Origin: Stichopus chloronotus
Taxonomy: Eukaryota > Echinodermata > Holothuroidea > Aspidochirotida > Stichopodidae
Direction: 5' to 3'
Length of the DNA: 64,000 nucleotides
Assembly: GCA_021234535.1 (NCBI GenBank)
Contig: CM037835.1
Coordinates: 1,302,001-1,366,000, forward strand
Every line of letters starts with the position of its first letter. Positions within the stretch are counted from its first letter, which is position 1. A program made the position numbers and the translations under genes. This document shows positions 25,901 to 37,012 of this stretch, one piece after another. Below the pieces are notes generated by a model. That model ran no database searches and was not told the origin of the DNA. It saw nothing but the letters and a program-made list of their open reading frames with translations.

Positions 25901-28900
25901 CGTGCCCTCACGACTCAGTTGGAAAAAAACATCCAGTCAGTTGGAATGTTTGATCTTCACACCCCTTAAAGATCTGACCCCAGCTACGGTCCTGTTGGCA
26001 ATCTTTTCATATTTTACATACAAGAGTTCATATCATAGGACTCAGTCATGGGACTCAGACCCAACCTACAAGGACTCAGTCTCGGACTCAGTCATCAAGG
26101 ACTCGGACTCGATAGGTAAGGACTCGGACTCAGATTGGGTGGACTCGACCCCAGTATTGCCTGGGATTAACATTATAAGTAACCTATCTACTCTATAGTG
26201 AAAGCCAAAATCACAAATCTGGAACATCTAGCTCTGCTACTGTTACTGTAGATTAATAAGATGTAATCACTCTCTAAAAAGATACAGCTAGTGCGGTAAT
26301 GTCTGCTTTCCACGCAACATTGGTTAACCACAAAGAAGGAATGGTGGAATAATTGGTTGAGCATAATGGTTGATCAGTAGTGTGTGACAACAGAAGTGAG
26401 AATGATATTGAACAGTGATTCAGCTACTCCATTATTGCAGACATGAGAATTGGCTAATTGTTACTGCAGAGACAGTTCTACTGTATGTCATATGCAGACA
26501 GTTATGTACGGTGTTTCTTTTTTGAGATTAAGACATACTGCAGAATGGCTCTATTGTATAGATTGAACAAATTTAGAGAAAAAAAAAAGAAAATATCAAT
26601 ATCAAAAGAAACCTGATTTTCCAGGTTGGTGTTTGCAAACCTGATCAAGAGCAGTGCCACTACCTTACAGCTGTCTGCTGAGACAGTGTCATGTATGAAA
26701 AGAAGGGCTGTCTGATCTTTGACTCTGAATCTGAGGTAATTATTCTTCATTCAGAATGAGTCACTTACAACCAGGATTGGTTCATTTAAATCAAGCCAGT
26801 TGACATTGCAGTCATGATTTTAATTGAAAAAATAATGATTTAAATCATGATTTGTGAAAAAACAAAGTTAAATAAAATCGCCAATCCTTTGAAGACTGCT
26901 CACAGAAGTTCAGTATCATTAAGGTCATTAAATGACCATCAGTGCTGGACTCATGGCGTATACAGGATTGACGATTACTGTAAAGATATACCAATAGGCT
27001 GCGGATATTGATCTCATTATAACAGTGGTATGGCAAAAAGGTTATGACCTGTAAGGCACACACACTATCACATCCTTTACTCACTCAAAATTAATATAAA
27101 ATTTGAATTGTGTGTCAAACTTGCCAATATTTAGATAGATGTTAGTATCACACATGGCACTTTTAAGAAGATCTATTAGAAACACTGTTGTAGCAATTTA
27201 TTCAGTTTCAAAGTTAAATGCACTCTGTAGGCATAGAAACATACTGTCTAGTTTCTTTCAGTTAAACACAATTCTCCCCGTTCACCTTCTCCACTCCCCC
27301 CTCCCTAGTCCCTCTTCGACATATTTTTTGACAATCTCACGACACTACACCAAGTTTGCATTCTTCTGTACTTTGATTTTTATATTTATATCTTGTACGT
27401 TTCTGTACAGATATGATACAATAGTAATGTAATTTAACTTTACATAGATATTCATTCGTTATCAGTCAAACATCATCTGTCCTGTCAGTTTTTTTCTTTG
27501 GTGTATAGCTTGGCCCAAAACATTTGGCTCTTTTCTTCATCTTCAGTATTTTTTTTTTTCTATTTCATGCTTGCCAGATACCTTATGCAGGGTCAGAGGC
27601 TCATCTTCATGAACTTGTAGAAAACATATGTGATAAGATGACTGATTATGGAATACAAACCATACCAGATACGGGGACGATCAGCTATGTGCGGTTCCAG
27701 CCCAGAGGTGACGAACCAGTCGAACTGGAACATGTTAGTTACAGTGAAGAAATTGGAAAAAGACTGAAAAAAGCAGTAAGCAGTGATATTTTCTTATAGA
27801 GAAGGTTGAGGCTAGCAGAGCTACAACTTGGATGGTTAAAGGTTGTGAATAAAAGATAGTGGCCATGAAGTTTGTGCCTTTTAATACAAGTGCAGTTAGA
27901 CCTTTTATTCAAAAGAGAAAAAAAAAATGACTTCATTTTGCCTTATGCTGAACCATGTGACCACTCTCATAATTTCCTCAATACAAAAAAAAAAATACTA
28001 TCTCTGATTTAAATGTAATTCATTAGTTAAGATGGGTCGCATTCTGACATACTTTTAGAACTTTTCCCTCAGTGTTGTTACCTGTTTTTCTTCACAGCAA
28101 CACATAGTGTGTGTACTTTTGGCCATTTCCAATTCAACTTCTTCTACAGTCAAGCTCATGTAAAAAAGTGCCCTTTAATCGCACTACCATTCTGGTTTTC
28201 GTTGGCCCAGGCACATATCAAGGCAACCGCATCATTCCAAGGAAATGCAATACCTCTCCTCACTGGCTGACTGGCCTCGTTTTTAACATATAACATGCAA
28301 AAGTGAAATTTACAGTAAATACGTCCAGCTACAAAATCTAAGGGCGATTTAACATTCAATTACACTTTCAAACAAAAAATATGATTGGGTAAGAAGCAAT
28401 TTAACAAAATATCACGGTCTTCTTTCGTTTTTAAATGTGTTCTACTAGCAAACAAACTTCCTTCCCTCTGCAGTATTGTCAATATCATTAGCTCAATTCC
28501 GACTCTAACATTACTGTGAATTTTCAAGAAAATGTATGTTCTTGCACCCCATTAAAGATGAGATTTCAATTACAGGTTTTTCAGACATACTAATTTTATA
28601 TTTCTATACCTTATTACGTATATTTAATGGATTTAACTCTATAATTTCAACCCTAACATAAAACTATACAATTAACACCCAAAGTTACCTAGATCACGCC
28701 TCAAGTTTGTGTTACGTAAGTGGGTTACAAACTGCTCTACTCCAACAACGTTACACAGCATACAGTCTAGTCCTAATTGCACTGCACAAGCACTAGCACT
28801 GTGTACAATGTAACTCCTGCGGCAACGCTTTGCGCCAAAACAAATGTGTGGTAGGTGATATTTTGTATGGAGAACACACACTTAGGGAACAGCAAACCTT

Positions 28901-31900
28901 CAACAATTTTTTGAAGGATCAGGCATCTGGAAGTAAGTATTTTGACAAATTCTGCAACAAATTGAAAAATTCAAACACATAATCAGTTGCAAATGATCCA
29001 TCAAACCCTATCTTGGTATCCTTTATCCAACAACATGAAAAAATCGAGCCACTTTGTGGTGTGTGGCTGGGAAAATCTGTCTTCATCGGGGAGGTAGCGG
29101 TTATGTTATAAGTCACTGACTAGGGAAAGTATTTGCCCTCACTGGCTTCCAACTCACGGCAGTGGAACTAAAGGGTGCATTCTGACATGTGAGATTTCTT
29201 AAGTACCTGGGTTATCAGGCATGGCATCCAGTGCTCAGAGACTGTAAATATAATCATTGTTTGTTTGGAGATGGTTTGACAAGAAGTTTTTCAAGAGTGT
29301 GTCAGTTTTTGTGATTTAGGATACTGTCGTTTGTTGAAGTGATTTTTTATTAGCATGTGATTGATCTCAACATTGCAAAATCTTGTAAATGCTCTAGCTT
29401 TTGAAGGGAAATTGGAAAGTGGGTGAAAGTTGGTCTGTATGTTGGTAGAACATATATGATCTCGGCTAGGATTGTTTTTGGTATGGGTCACAGGTCATCT
29501 GAGGTTACCAGCAGGCAGAATATAGACAAGCTATGTTTGCAGTATCTCAGAAATGGAAAGTTGCATCCCCTTCAAGCTTGGATAGTTTGTAATATTCTTT
29601 TTGTGGTGGTTGTGCATGTGCTGAGAAACCAGAAGGACAAGACTGTCTTTGATCTTAACTTTATCTGGACAGGTTGTACAGTGATGGACTACCTCTTTCA
29701 ATGAACTAAAATGACAGTAACTACTTCGAAAAGCAATTGGATTTGCAGAAAAAAAGTCAAAAACAGAAATCATATTTAAAAATTAATGGTTCTTGCTATG
29801 AGTGCCTACATAATGAATACAGAATAGTACAGGTCTTGGTTGTGTATCAAAAACATACTGCTCAAGTCTTTGCTCCATGGTCGGTAATGGAAATTGTAGT
29901 ATTTGGTGAAAGGAAGCACTGTATTTACAAATGAAATACACTTGAAACTGATCACATCATTGCTCTATCAGTGATTCTGAAATGTTTTGACTAACTGAAT
30001 ATTCAACACTAGTATATTTCCCTTAACTTGTTCAAAGAAGCATATGGTTGATGTGCATAATTACTGTGAACCACTACATTATCATATTCTACACTTTTTT
30101 GTTGCCATGTTGGAAGCATTTGAAACCTTTATTTCCCCAAATTATGCTGTAATTAAAGGCCTTACCAACTTTTGGAGATGAAATTTTAATTTTTGGCTAC
30201 ACATGCAATCACTTTAAGTAAATGGAACTGTGAGAGTTTTTGTAGGTCAAAGGTCATATGAAATGGTCTAAGGTCATCAGATTTCATAATGTGAAAGCTT
30301 GAGAACACTCTTAAACATGAAAGTGTGTGAAAAAAATGTACAGGACAGTTTATAGTTGGTGCGTGAGAAATATGTCTGCTGGGATTGTTTGTGGTGGGTG
30401 CCAAAACTCCATGCTATTCAAATGCCCATTATGGTGATGGTCAGTGACTTCAACATTTTGTAGGTTCTCTCTTGCAATTTACACCCTGCTTCTGCCCACT
30501 GGGAATAGTAAGTAATCCTCACTATCCTTACTATGGTATTGAATGCACATAAAACAGAGAAAGCTGAAATTGTGTTGACATACGAGATAAGTTGTGGTCA
30601 GTTCCTTATTACTCTGGCTCCACCTCAACTAATGGACAGAACCATGTCATGTGGGGTCATCAGCAGGCAGACCAGAGACAAACCATGTTTGCAGTATTAC
30701 CTTGAACCAAATGTTGGATGAAAATTCAGTGTGTGGGTTTGAAGGTCATTTTGGGTCACTTCAAGTGCAAGTGCTAAGACCTTTGCTGTTGTTATGTGTA
30801 TTGTAGAAGGTATTTGAGCTCCCACCCTGGTAAAGACCGGTTATGCTCGCACATTTTGGAAAGAATTGCATTTAAAAGTTAACCTGTCAGTAAAAAGATA
30901 TAGTATGGTTGCTGTACAAATTTCACAAATATTTGATGAAAATGATGATAAAACTTCATCAATCATGACTGGCATTGATGGCCTTGTGCTTGTTTCTGAT
31001 AAAATATATCTGTGTTTGTACAGTATTATGCTATGGTCAAATAATGGTTATTAGTTTTGTAGGAAAGTTTTGTAGTTTTGTATCTTGAAACCCAATTTCA
31101 TTACCTTGAACAATATGTATCAGGGATTTTATTCAGTCCACAAAACAGGACAATACTGGGATCATTCCTCTGTTATTTGTGACTGTTGTTTTGACAGTTG
31201 AGAAGTGCTCTCATAGTTTTCAAAAGCCATCCAATTGTTTTTCAATCCCCTCCCACTGAGACAATTTTTTTATGTTTTGAAATGAAGTGACTAATAACCT
31301 TTGTGGAAATTTTTTTATTTCCCCAGAGGAATCATTATCCGGGATATAACTCTTGTTCTGTCATCACATAATGTGGAATACATTTGTCTTATAAATTGCA
31401 ATACTGGCTGAAGTTGCACCAAGGTTTTTTTTTTTTTACATTGAAGTCTATTGTACTATAGACATGACTATGTCAATGCAAGTTATGTAGAAGGAGGAAT
31501 ATGTGGTTACTACAGCATGTATTGCAAGTGGGAAAAAAAATTCAAAAAAAGGTCTATTAGCAGCAAAGAATCATAAAGCCCATTGTTTTTTTTGTTTCTC
31601 ATAAACGCCAAAACATTGGCTGAATTGTTGTCTTTGGCATTTGTACGGTAGGTACCGTTTACTGAATATGCCTGGATGGATCTTACTAGTGTTCTAGCTA
31701 CCTACACCTACAGTGGACCACCCATTTTCCCAAGAAACAGAAGAAAACTCCATTTTGAACTATTGCTGTATGTAGTAGGCAAAATTCTGTAATTTGACGT
31801 AGTGTGTTCATGTGGTCATGCTGTTTTTCACTTTTTGGAGTCCTGAACGAAGTAGTAATTGTGGATCCTCTGCGGTGAATCAGATCCTGAACAAACAATT

Positions 31901-34900
31901 TGCACACTGGAAGTTAAGTATCTTAAAGTGATTGTGTGTGTACTGAAAAATTAAAAAGATAAGATTTTGTTTGATCTTAACTTTTTCTTTATTTTTAAAT
32001 GCACACGCGAGATCGTACATGAACGGACTATGTCTTTCAATGAAGGAAAATGACAGTAACTACTTTGAAAAGCAACAGGATTGGCATAAAATCATTAAAA
32101 AACAGAAATCATATTTGAAAATTAACGGGTCTCACTATAACTGCCTACATAATGAATATGCAACAGTACAGGTCTCACTAGTGTATCAAAAACATACTAC
32201 TCAAGTCGTGGCTCCTTGGTAGGTATCAGGAATTGCAGTATTTGGCGAAAGGAAACACTGTATTTACAAATAACCTACGAACTGAACACAACCTTGCCCA
32301 CGGCATCAGTGATCCTTAGTTGTTAACTGAATATTCAACACTAGTTTACTTCCCATTGGCTTGTTCAAAGAAGCAGACGGTTGATTTGAATGAAAACTGT
32401 CAACCACTACATTATTGTATTCTACACTTTTTGTCGTTATGTTAAAAGAATTTGAAATCATATGGCAAAATTAACCAACTGAAACCTATTTATTTTCCCA
32501 GATTGTCTGAATGGTGTACTTAAATGCCTTACCAAAATTTTGGAGCTGAAATTTCAATGTTTTTACTTTTAGCCTATGCACACAATCACTTTAAAGACAA
32601 AAACTCATCACCCCAGACAGTTTCAATTCTCCCAACCACCTACGTCTAGTCCCTCCCTCAGCCTGTCTTAAATTCCTCCACATGTGTAATCAAAACAATG
32701 GGTCCCTGTGTACACTGTGTAATACGAGCTGCTCTGCATCTTTCGAATTTGCTGTCAATCAAAGAGTACTGTAACTTAGAACCAGTTGAGAATTTTGCTT
32801 TCTGGGAAGTAAAAATATAGCTTAGGGTGATGCGTTACAGCCTTTAAGCCATGGAAGTACAGTACTGCTATGCTGAAACTATTATGATGCAACGCTTTGT
32901 GCATCCTCCCGCAAGTTGAAAGTATGGCCCGGAAAACACATACTTGCAGTGTTGGAGTCTGCTAACTGGAGTCAGCTGACCGAATCTTTTACCCCTCAGA
33001 CATCACATTTTAGGCCACAGTTTTGATTATTTTACAGTCTACTGTTTTACAATTCCTTGAAAATTTGAACTTTCAGTGATAGTACAGATTCTTTCAAACA
33101 TGAACATTCCCTCCTTAATTAATGGAAAATGCCAAGTTATCCAGATGAGCCTGTGCTCAAATAACAGTAATTAGATTATTCTTAGGGAAGTACAGTCTGT
33201 TGAATTGGTGAAGAAATAATTGTATAATGTGCTATACTGTGAGCCGCATATACTGCTGTATCATTGTCTGTTGTAACTGTATATGCATGGCACATGGTAT
33301 GTGTAGGTCTACATGCATATGTACATTCCTATGTGCAAGACTAGCTCCAACCAAATATCATACGGAAATAAAAGGATGTGAGGCCGAAGGTCGGATTGAT
33401 CCATCTCAGACCCTCGTGATTCACTGAGTTCACACAAGCTATTTTGAACCTACCCTCTAGATCTGATCTGCCTCTGTTGGTGGATCATCACCTCTGGATC
33501 AGATCTTGATCTATAATTTAAGTTGATCTCAAGGGAGAGATCAGATATGGATCTGATTCACTGCTTGAGAAAATTCAGTGTGAGAGCAGTCTCGCTGAAT
33601 GTGAGTAAGCACTTTTGATTAAATCCTTCATGCTTTGAGAACTGAAGGTGATACTTTATACAGCAAATTTTTCCCTGTGACAAAAGTGACGTGCGGGACA
33701 CAAGGTGATCATTTATATTTTAGACACTCCACTGAGCTGAACATAATGAGATAAGATCACTTTGCTTGGGGCCTGAATAACAATTAACACATCACCACAC
33801 AACTATCAACAGCCCTTACAGTTACCTCAGGCAATGGCCAACTTGTGCCCTCTCCTGATCATAGATCCCAAAAGGTCCCAGAAGGACCCTGGCTGTGGTT
33901 CTTTATGTTCATTCACAATGACAAGCTGGTGTCTTTCTACCCATGTGGACACAGCCAGTCAGCCAATGTGCCGCATTATGAATCAGGCAATCTTGACACT
34001 ACCATCCTCCATGTAACACCAACAAGTGAATTACTTTGATTTCCCTCCCATTCTTGTCACAGCTGAGACCATAAACCAAAATGATTATAATTAGTCACTT
34101 CCAAGAAACTCACCCTTTTTTTCTTTTTTTTTTTTGTCTATGTTCACTCTGAACAGTGCAATGACATATTGGAAGACTACGAAGATGACATCATCACACA
34201 TTTCAAAGCCAAAACTGTGAATATTCATGAAGAACTCTGTGAAAACATCATTGGTAAGTACATGCATGGAAGACCACCAACTGCATGATGGGATATCATA
34301 CCCATGTATTGTCATCTGGTTTACTGCTTTCAGTACTGCAATAAAAAAATAATGTAATCACTGAAGGAGTTACAGTACATTACAGTAGCAGTAATTTTCC
34401 AGGAGGTTTTTATGATAACATGATATGTAGCTATATATTTCAGGGACCGGAATTTGCTGGTTGATGGTGTAACAAAATGGTGTATTGTTACTTGTTTCTG
34501 TTTAATACCACTTTATGTTCCAGTTCATTTTAGACGTGTTTAATTACTAGTTAATTTTCCCAGGGAGATTATTATTCCACCTTGCACAATACCACCGTTG
34601 ATGTTAGTACAGGAGGTGTCAGGTATCAAACTACAGGATGCATGGTATCGGTTAACGGCTATGGGCACATTCTTTCTAATCAACATGTTATCTGAGACTA
34701 GTCCTAGGGATGGACATAAACAGCAGGGTTCATTCCTAGCTTTTGTTTGGGTGAACTATTAATTACCTATAGTAGGTGATAGATAGAGGTGACAGACAGA
34801 TGATCACAGCTGCTGCCTTTTGACCAGTGACCATCCAGTATTTGCTCTGACCGTTAAATTAAAGTCCATGCCCAGATTAAAAATACCATTCTGGATAAAG

Positions 34901-37012
34901 ATTTAGACTCATTAATGAGGTATCCCCAGATTAGCCAAATTTTACTTGTTTTAACCCATTGCTGGAGTTGAATTTTACTGGAGCTCAGGCAGTACTGTTT
35001 TGGAGCTAGTGAGCACTCACCATTAAGTAAGAATGTAAGTTACTTAGTTTGCATTATATTTATCACCCGCATGAAAATAGCTACGAGTAGAGACATGCTC
35101 TTTAAGATGAGCATATTATTACTCCTCCTGTAGTTTAATCTCTATTGTGCTACTTGCATTGAATATGTGTGTATGATTCATTGCTCCTGTATGACCATGG
35201 TACTATGAGATTCCTACAAATAGATAAGTGTGAGCCTACAATGATTGTCACCTGTGTTTATCTGTTATAACTGTCTCTGCAAAAAATGGTACTCAAAGCG
35301 GGTCCAATGGTAGAACTTTCAAAATCGCTCGACGTTATACAATATAGTATGGTCACAGGTGCGAATGTTGACTACAGCACTTTCTTATAGACTTTGAGTA
35401 GTGTGTTTTGTTGCTGTTTGGCTGTTATTGATTGGATGGCTTGAAATTTTAAATGACTCTGTTTTGGCTTTGGTTCTGATATTTTTAATCTTTCAAACTT
35501 TAGATAACAATGTGATCGATTGTAGACTACCTGTCAGGAAGGAAAAAGACAAGTCTTGGTTCGGTTTCTTTTAAGTTTAGGTCACGGTGTGGTACATGTG
35601 TGTGTCTGACACCTGCATGGACTCATGATGTCCTAGTAAGAAGAGCTTTGACCATGACAGATTTTATGATTAGTATTTTGAGGTGGTCCATAATGGGTGC
35701 AGGGCCTGATTGTTTCCTGTGGAGGTTGTTGTCAATAAATGTCAAGTTTTGTAAACAGCCATATATCTCAAGAATAGAAGGCATGGGAAAATATAGCATT
35801 AGGTGTGTAAGTGTATCACATTAAGCTACAATAAGTTAACAGTTTGGTTGAGGTCAAAGGTGATTTGCAGTGAACAAAGGTCAAATTTGGATAATTCTTG
35901 TAACTCAATTTCTCAAGTATAGAAGATTGTAGACAAATTTCATATTTAGTATGTAGATGTACCATCTTGAGTGCGAGTATGCTAGTGTGCTGGATAGGTT
36001 AGGTGAATCAATGAGTCATTTGATGTTACATTTTGGGTTTAAAATCTGAGAACCTGTTAACATGGTATCTCAAGAGGGAACACTTGAATTGGTTCATGTG
36101 GTGTGTTGGTTCACAATATTGACAAAATATTTACTTTTTGGTGAAGGTCAAATCCAGTTTATGTAAACAAGAGTCAAATTCTGGAATTTGTTTGTTACCA
36201 CAACATATCAGTAAAGGAACCTTTTATAGTTTGCATATATAATGTGTAAGTGTACCATACTGAATGACAGGCAACTATTGACTGGAGTTAAGGTGTATCA
36301 TTGTATGTAGTTTGACATGGAACAAGAAGCTTTTGTGTTTTCCATTTTAAGTGAACAGCTGTCATTGTGAGTGTAATGTGTTAATATTGTCAATGATTGT
36401 AATGAATCATTTTAACTAGAGATAAACGTATACATCATATACAGTATATGTAATGCTCATTTGTCATTGAATACACAGATATGCTTTAGCAGTGCAGGAG
36501 AGGGGAATTGAGAGGGAGGAATTTGAGAAATAATTGATAGAAAGAGCAGAGTTAATAGAGCAAGAAAATGTATTGGAGACAAAAGAGAAGTGATGAAGGT
36601 AACAACAATAGTAACTGACTGAAAAAAAATGATGGGAAGAGGCTGGGAAACATGAGCAAGGGTGCAAGCATTTCATTTGCAGCTTTTAGCCAACTTTTGC
36701 CAGAAACATTTATTACAATATAATGTAAACCATTCAAAACCATTCTTTCATCTACATGTAACATAAAAAAATTACACATATTGCCTAAAGAAATTTCCTA
36801 TTGGGGACGTGAGTGGATGCATGGAAGTGGTTGGAGGGCAATGCATGAAGCTGGTAGCCATTAGAATGGTACATATGTACGGAATCATTATTTTACTTAC
36901 CGTCCTCTTGTATGGGATTTAAGTTGCTTCTGTCAGTTCGCAATCCTACTTTAATTGTCTTTGTGACTTTCTATTCACAGGTTACTGCAGACAGAATAAA
37001 GATGAATTATGA
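16197..37012 (+). CDS. cnpy2: Canopy-2-like ER saposin-fold protein, whole gene (multi-exon)
   Basis: Five coding exons were read by eye: 16197-16302, 18664-18780, 27578-27775, 34157-34253 and 36981-37012. All have GT-AG borders. A sixth, 17-nt exon at 20406-20422 is proposed because the five alone total 550 nt, which is not a multiple of three; with it the sum is 567 nt, or 188 residues plus stop, close to the 182 residues of human CNPY2. In order: a hydrophobic signal peptide (about residues 1-26), the LYCGAC motif, a GSFRIDP segment, PYAGSEAHL, and a C-terminal KDEL. Six cysteines (34, 37, 98, 147, 174, 181) fit the canopy/MIR-interacting saposin-like family. Known for the family: ER-resident proteins that act as co-chaperones or modulators of secretory and receptor maturation. 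Inferred here: ER lumen localisation. The start ATG lies two bases after a good acceptor (acag at 16191-16194), so a 5'-UTR exon upstream is likely. The family call is very secure; orthology to CNPY2 rather than CNPY1 is likely. Confidence 0.93.
16303..18663 (+). other. cnpy2: cnpy2 intron 1
   Basis: A 2.36-kb intron, GT-AG, phase 1. The middle third is a degenerate minisatellite, listed separately. The rest holds no exon-like or RNA-like signal that I could recognise. Confidence 0.85.
16745..17410. repeat. Degenerate minisatellite, roughly 30-35 bp unit, in cnpy2 intron 1
   Basis: About 20 imperfect copies of a unit like gaccattgatcatggtc followed by tgtggtcccatatt. The core gaccattgatcatggtc is nearly palindromic. 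Units alternate between 'gtgatacaacactgg' and 'tggtcccatattgg' types, so there is a loose higher-order arrangement. Short open frames on both strands here are products of the repeat. Confidence 0.85.
18664..18780 (+). CDS. cnpy2: cnpy2 coding exon 2: saposin-like core, N-terminal part
   Basis: Acceptor ctccacttatag precedes CG TGT TCC. The translation ACSALIDEIHYAISQEDP, then RRTIDVGSFRIDPQWPTKTRD, aligns with the human CNPY2 segment from GACRALVDEL to GSFRINP. The donor is acg|gtaaaa, leaving one G (phase 1). Exon 3 opens in phase 0, so this exon cannot be joined directly to it without a frameshift. Confidence 0.93.
20406..20422 (+). CDS. cnpy2: Candidate 17-nt microexon of cnpy2
   Basis: A strong acceptor (pyrimidine-rich ctactcctcttttacag) is followed by 17 bases and then gtgtgt. 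With the leftover G of exon 2 it reads G-S-N-I-P-I, giving RDGSNIPI followed by IPYAGSEAH. The human protein has DGSQSVVEVPYARSEAH at the same place. The length (3n+2) is what is needed to move from phase 1 to phase 0. The weak point is the donor, ata|gtgtgt, which is far from consensus. This is inference from phase, length and alignment; transcript data would settle it. Confidence 0.33.
22450..22850. repeat. Tandem repeat, about 158-bp unit, inside the TIR element
   Basis: The marker ctcaagatatgctggaaata occurs at 22584 and again at 22742, exactly 158 bp apart. The following segment, ccaattttggg(a/g)caaaattgg and ctcaaaaatcagcaaatttt, is repeated with it. A third, more diverged unit starts near 22450. 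The open frame across this region has no protein character. Confidence 0.85.
22941..22972. repeat. (CA)n microsatellite
   Basis: An uninterrupted run of CA dinucleotides inside the 2.29-kb TIR element, followed by imperfect CA-rich sequence to about 23000. Confidence 0.95.
23220..23420. repeat. A-rich short tandem repeat
   Basis: Repeated variants of aaaaatgccaaaaaatggcat and ggcatttcagaaaaa, some forming small palindromes (atgcca..tggcat). Part of the interior of the 2.29-kb inverted-repeat element; the A-rich character continues to about 23800. Confidence 0.75.
26030..26150. repeat. ggactc/ggactcag short tandem array
   Basis: Around a dozen ggactc hexamers spaced 6 to 20 bp apart, e.g. 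ggactcagtcatgggactca and ggactcggactc. Located in cnpy2 intron 2. It falls inside an open frame of 120 codons (25836-26198) that shows no family signature. Confidence 0.8.
26795..26870. repeat. atgattt dispersed repeat, copy 2
   Basis: gtcatgattttaattg and tgatttaaatcatgatttg make nested short palindromes. The same vocabulary occurs at 3470-3600, so this is a small dispersed family rather than chance AT richness. Confidence 0.6.
27578..27775 (+). CDS. cnpy2: cnpy2 coding exon 3: PYAGSEAHL and central region
   Basis: Acceptor tatttcatgcttgccag is preceded by a long T tract. The 66 codons read IPYAGSEAHLHELVENICDK and onward to EEIGKRLKKA, ending at the consensus donor gca|gtaagc in phase 0. 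The segment matches canopy PYARSEAHLTELLEEICDRM and carries the third conserved cysteine (residue 98). It is the longest and best-conserved exon. Confidence 0.95.
29640..30150 (+). repeat. Duplicated segment, copy 1 (in cnpy2 intron 3)
   Basis: Near-collinear with 31960-32480 at about 80-85 percent by eye. Shared blocks include aaatgacagtaactact, cagaaatcatattt, tgcctacataatgaata and gtgtatcaaaaacatact, then ggaa(g/a)cactgtatttacaaat, ending in a common 'attcaacactagt' tract. Direct orientation, offset about 2.3 kb. Confidence 0.85.
30235..30740 (-). repeat. Nuclear-receptor half-site repeat family, reverse orientation
   Basis: Contains a perfect aggtcaaaggtca at 30244-30256, plus later ggtcat/ggtcac blocks and 'gggtcatcagcaggcag', which echoes 'ggttaccagcaggcag' at 29500. 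Same family as the block at 1-1080, in the opposite orientation. Confidence 0.55.
31960..32480 (+). repeat. Duplicated segment, copy 2 (in cnpy2 intron 3)
   Basis: The direct-orientation partner of 29640-30150. Both copies keep short open frames, but these differ by indels and stops and show no codon-level conservation, so it is a non-coding duplication or two insertions of one dispersed element. Confidence 0.85.
32590..32850 (+). repeat. Dispersed repeat shared with 62140-62370
   Basis: Shares tctcccaa(c/t)cac, ctcctc(c)acatgt.taatca, acaatggg(t/c)ccctgtgt, tctttcgaatttgc.gtca and aattttgctt with the copy at 62.1 kb in the same order and orientation. About 75 percent identity by eye, so probably an old interspersed element. 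Confidence 0.8.
33455..33560. repeat. GATC-rich degenerate repeat
   Basis: Many gatct/agatc words within 100 bp (tagatctgatctg, ggatcagatcttgatct, gagatcagatatggatctga). This resembles the GATC-rich element at 2130-2310, although I cannot align them end to end. Confidence 0.55.
34157..34253 (+). CDS. cnpy2: cnpy2 coding exon 4: CNDILEDYEDDI segment
   Basis: Acceptor cactctgaacag follows a polypyrimidine stretch. Reads CNDILEDYEDDIITHFK and onward to IHEELCENII, matching the canopy CESIVEEYEDELIEFF..DKLC pattern. It carries conserved cysteines 147 and 174. The donor g|gtaagt is consensus, phase 1. Confidence 0.94.
34254..36980 (+). other. cnpy2: cnpy2 intron 4
   Basis: A 2.7-kb phase-1 intron. 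The first 1.3 kb has nothing recognisable. About 35580-36300 carries reverse-orientation half-site repeats; the last 600 bp is AT-rich unique-looking sequence before the terminal exon. Confidence 0.8.
35575..36300 (-). repeat. Half-site tandem repeat family, roughly 200-bp unit, reverse orientation
   Basis: Recurring gaggtcaaaggtga, gaacaaaggtcaaattt, gaaggtcaaatcc and 'gtgtaagtgtacca' / 'gtgtaagtgtatca' words spaced about 150-250 bp apart. Related in vocabulary to the blocks at 1-1080 and 5190-5700, on the other strand. Confidence 0.6.
36981..37012 (+). CDS. cnpy2: cnpy2 terminal coding exon: GYCRQNKDEL stop
   Basis: Acceptor tttctattcacag. With G from exon 4 it reads GYCRQNKDEL then TGA at 37010-37012. 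It carries the last conserved cysteine (181) and a canonical KDEL ER-retrieval signal. The Asn-Lys codons just before DEL spell AATAAA (36995-37000). A 37-bp tandem array whose units resemble the gatgaattatgatac of this stop region starts directly after it. Confidence 0.93.

Larger units (their letters stand above)
18781..27577 (+). other. cnpy2: cnpy2 intron 2 (contains the candidate microexon)
   Basis: An 8.8-kb interval between exons of incompatible phase. It contains the candidate microexon, a 2.29-kb inverted-repeat element with internal tandem repeats, a G run (24525-24536) and a ggactc array. Nothing else protein-like was recognised in 18.8-20.4, 20.4-21.6 and 24.0-26.0 kb. Confidence 0.7.
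27776..34156 (+). other. cnpy2: cnpy2 intron 3
   Basis: A 6.4-kb phase-0 intron. It holds a duplicated ~550-bp segment, nuclear-receptor half-site repeats, a dispersed repeat shared with 62.1 kb and a GATC-rich stretch, each listed separately. I recognise no exon or RNA gene in 27.8-29.4 kb or 33.6-34.1 kb. Confidence 0.8.

Noticed and set aside
25836..26198. 120-codon frame with Asp-Ser repeats
   Set aside because: The Asp-Ser part is the ggactc array; the rest has no family signature and lies in a canopy intron.
33834..34039. Two overlapping short frames just before canopy exon 4
   Set aside because: No start, splice or domain support; intronic.
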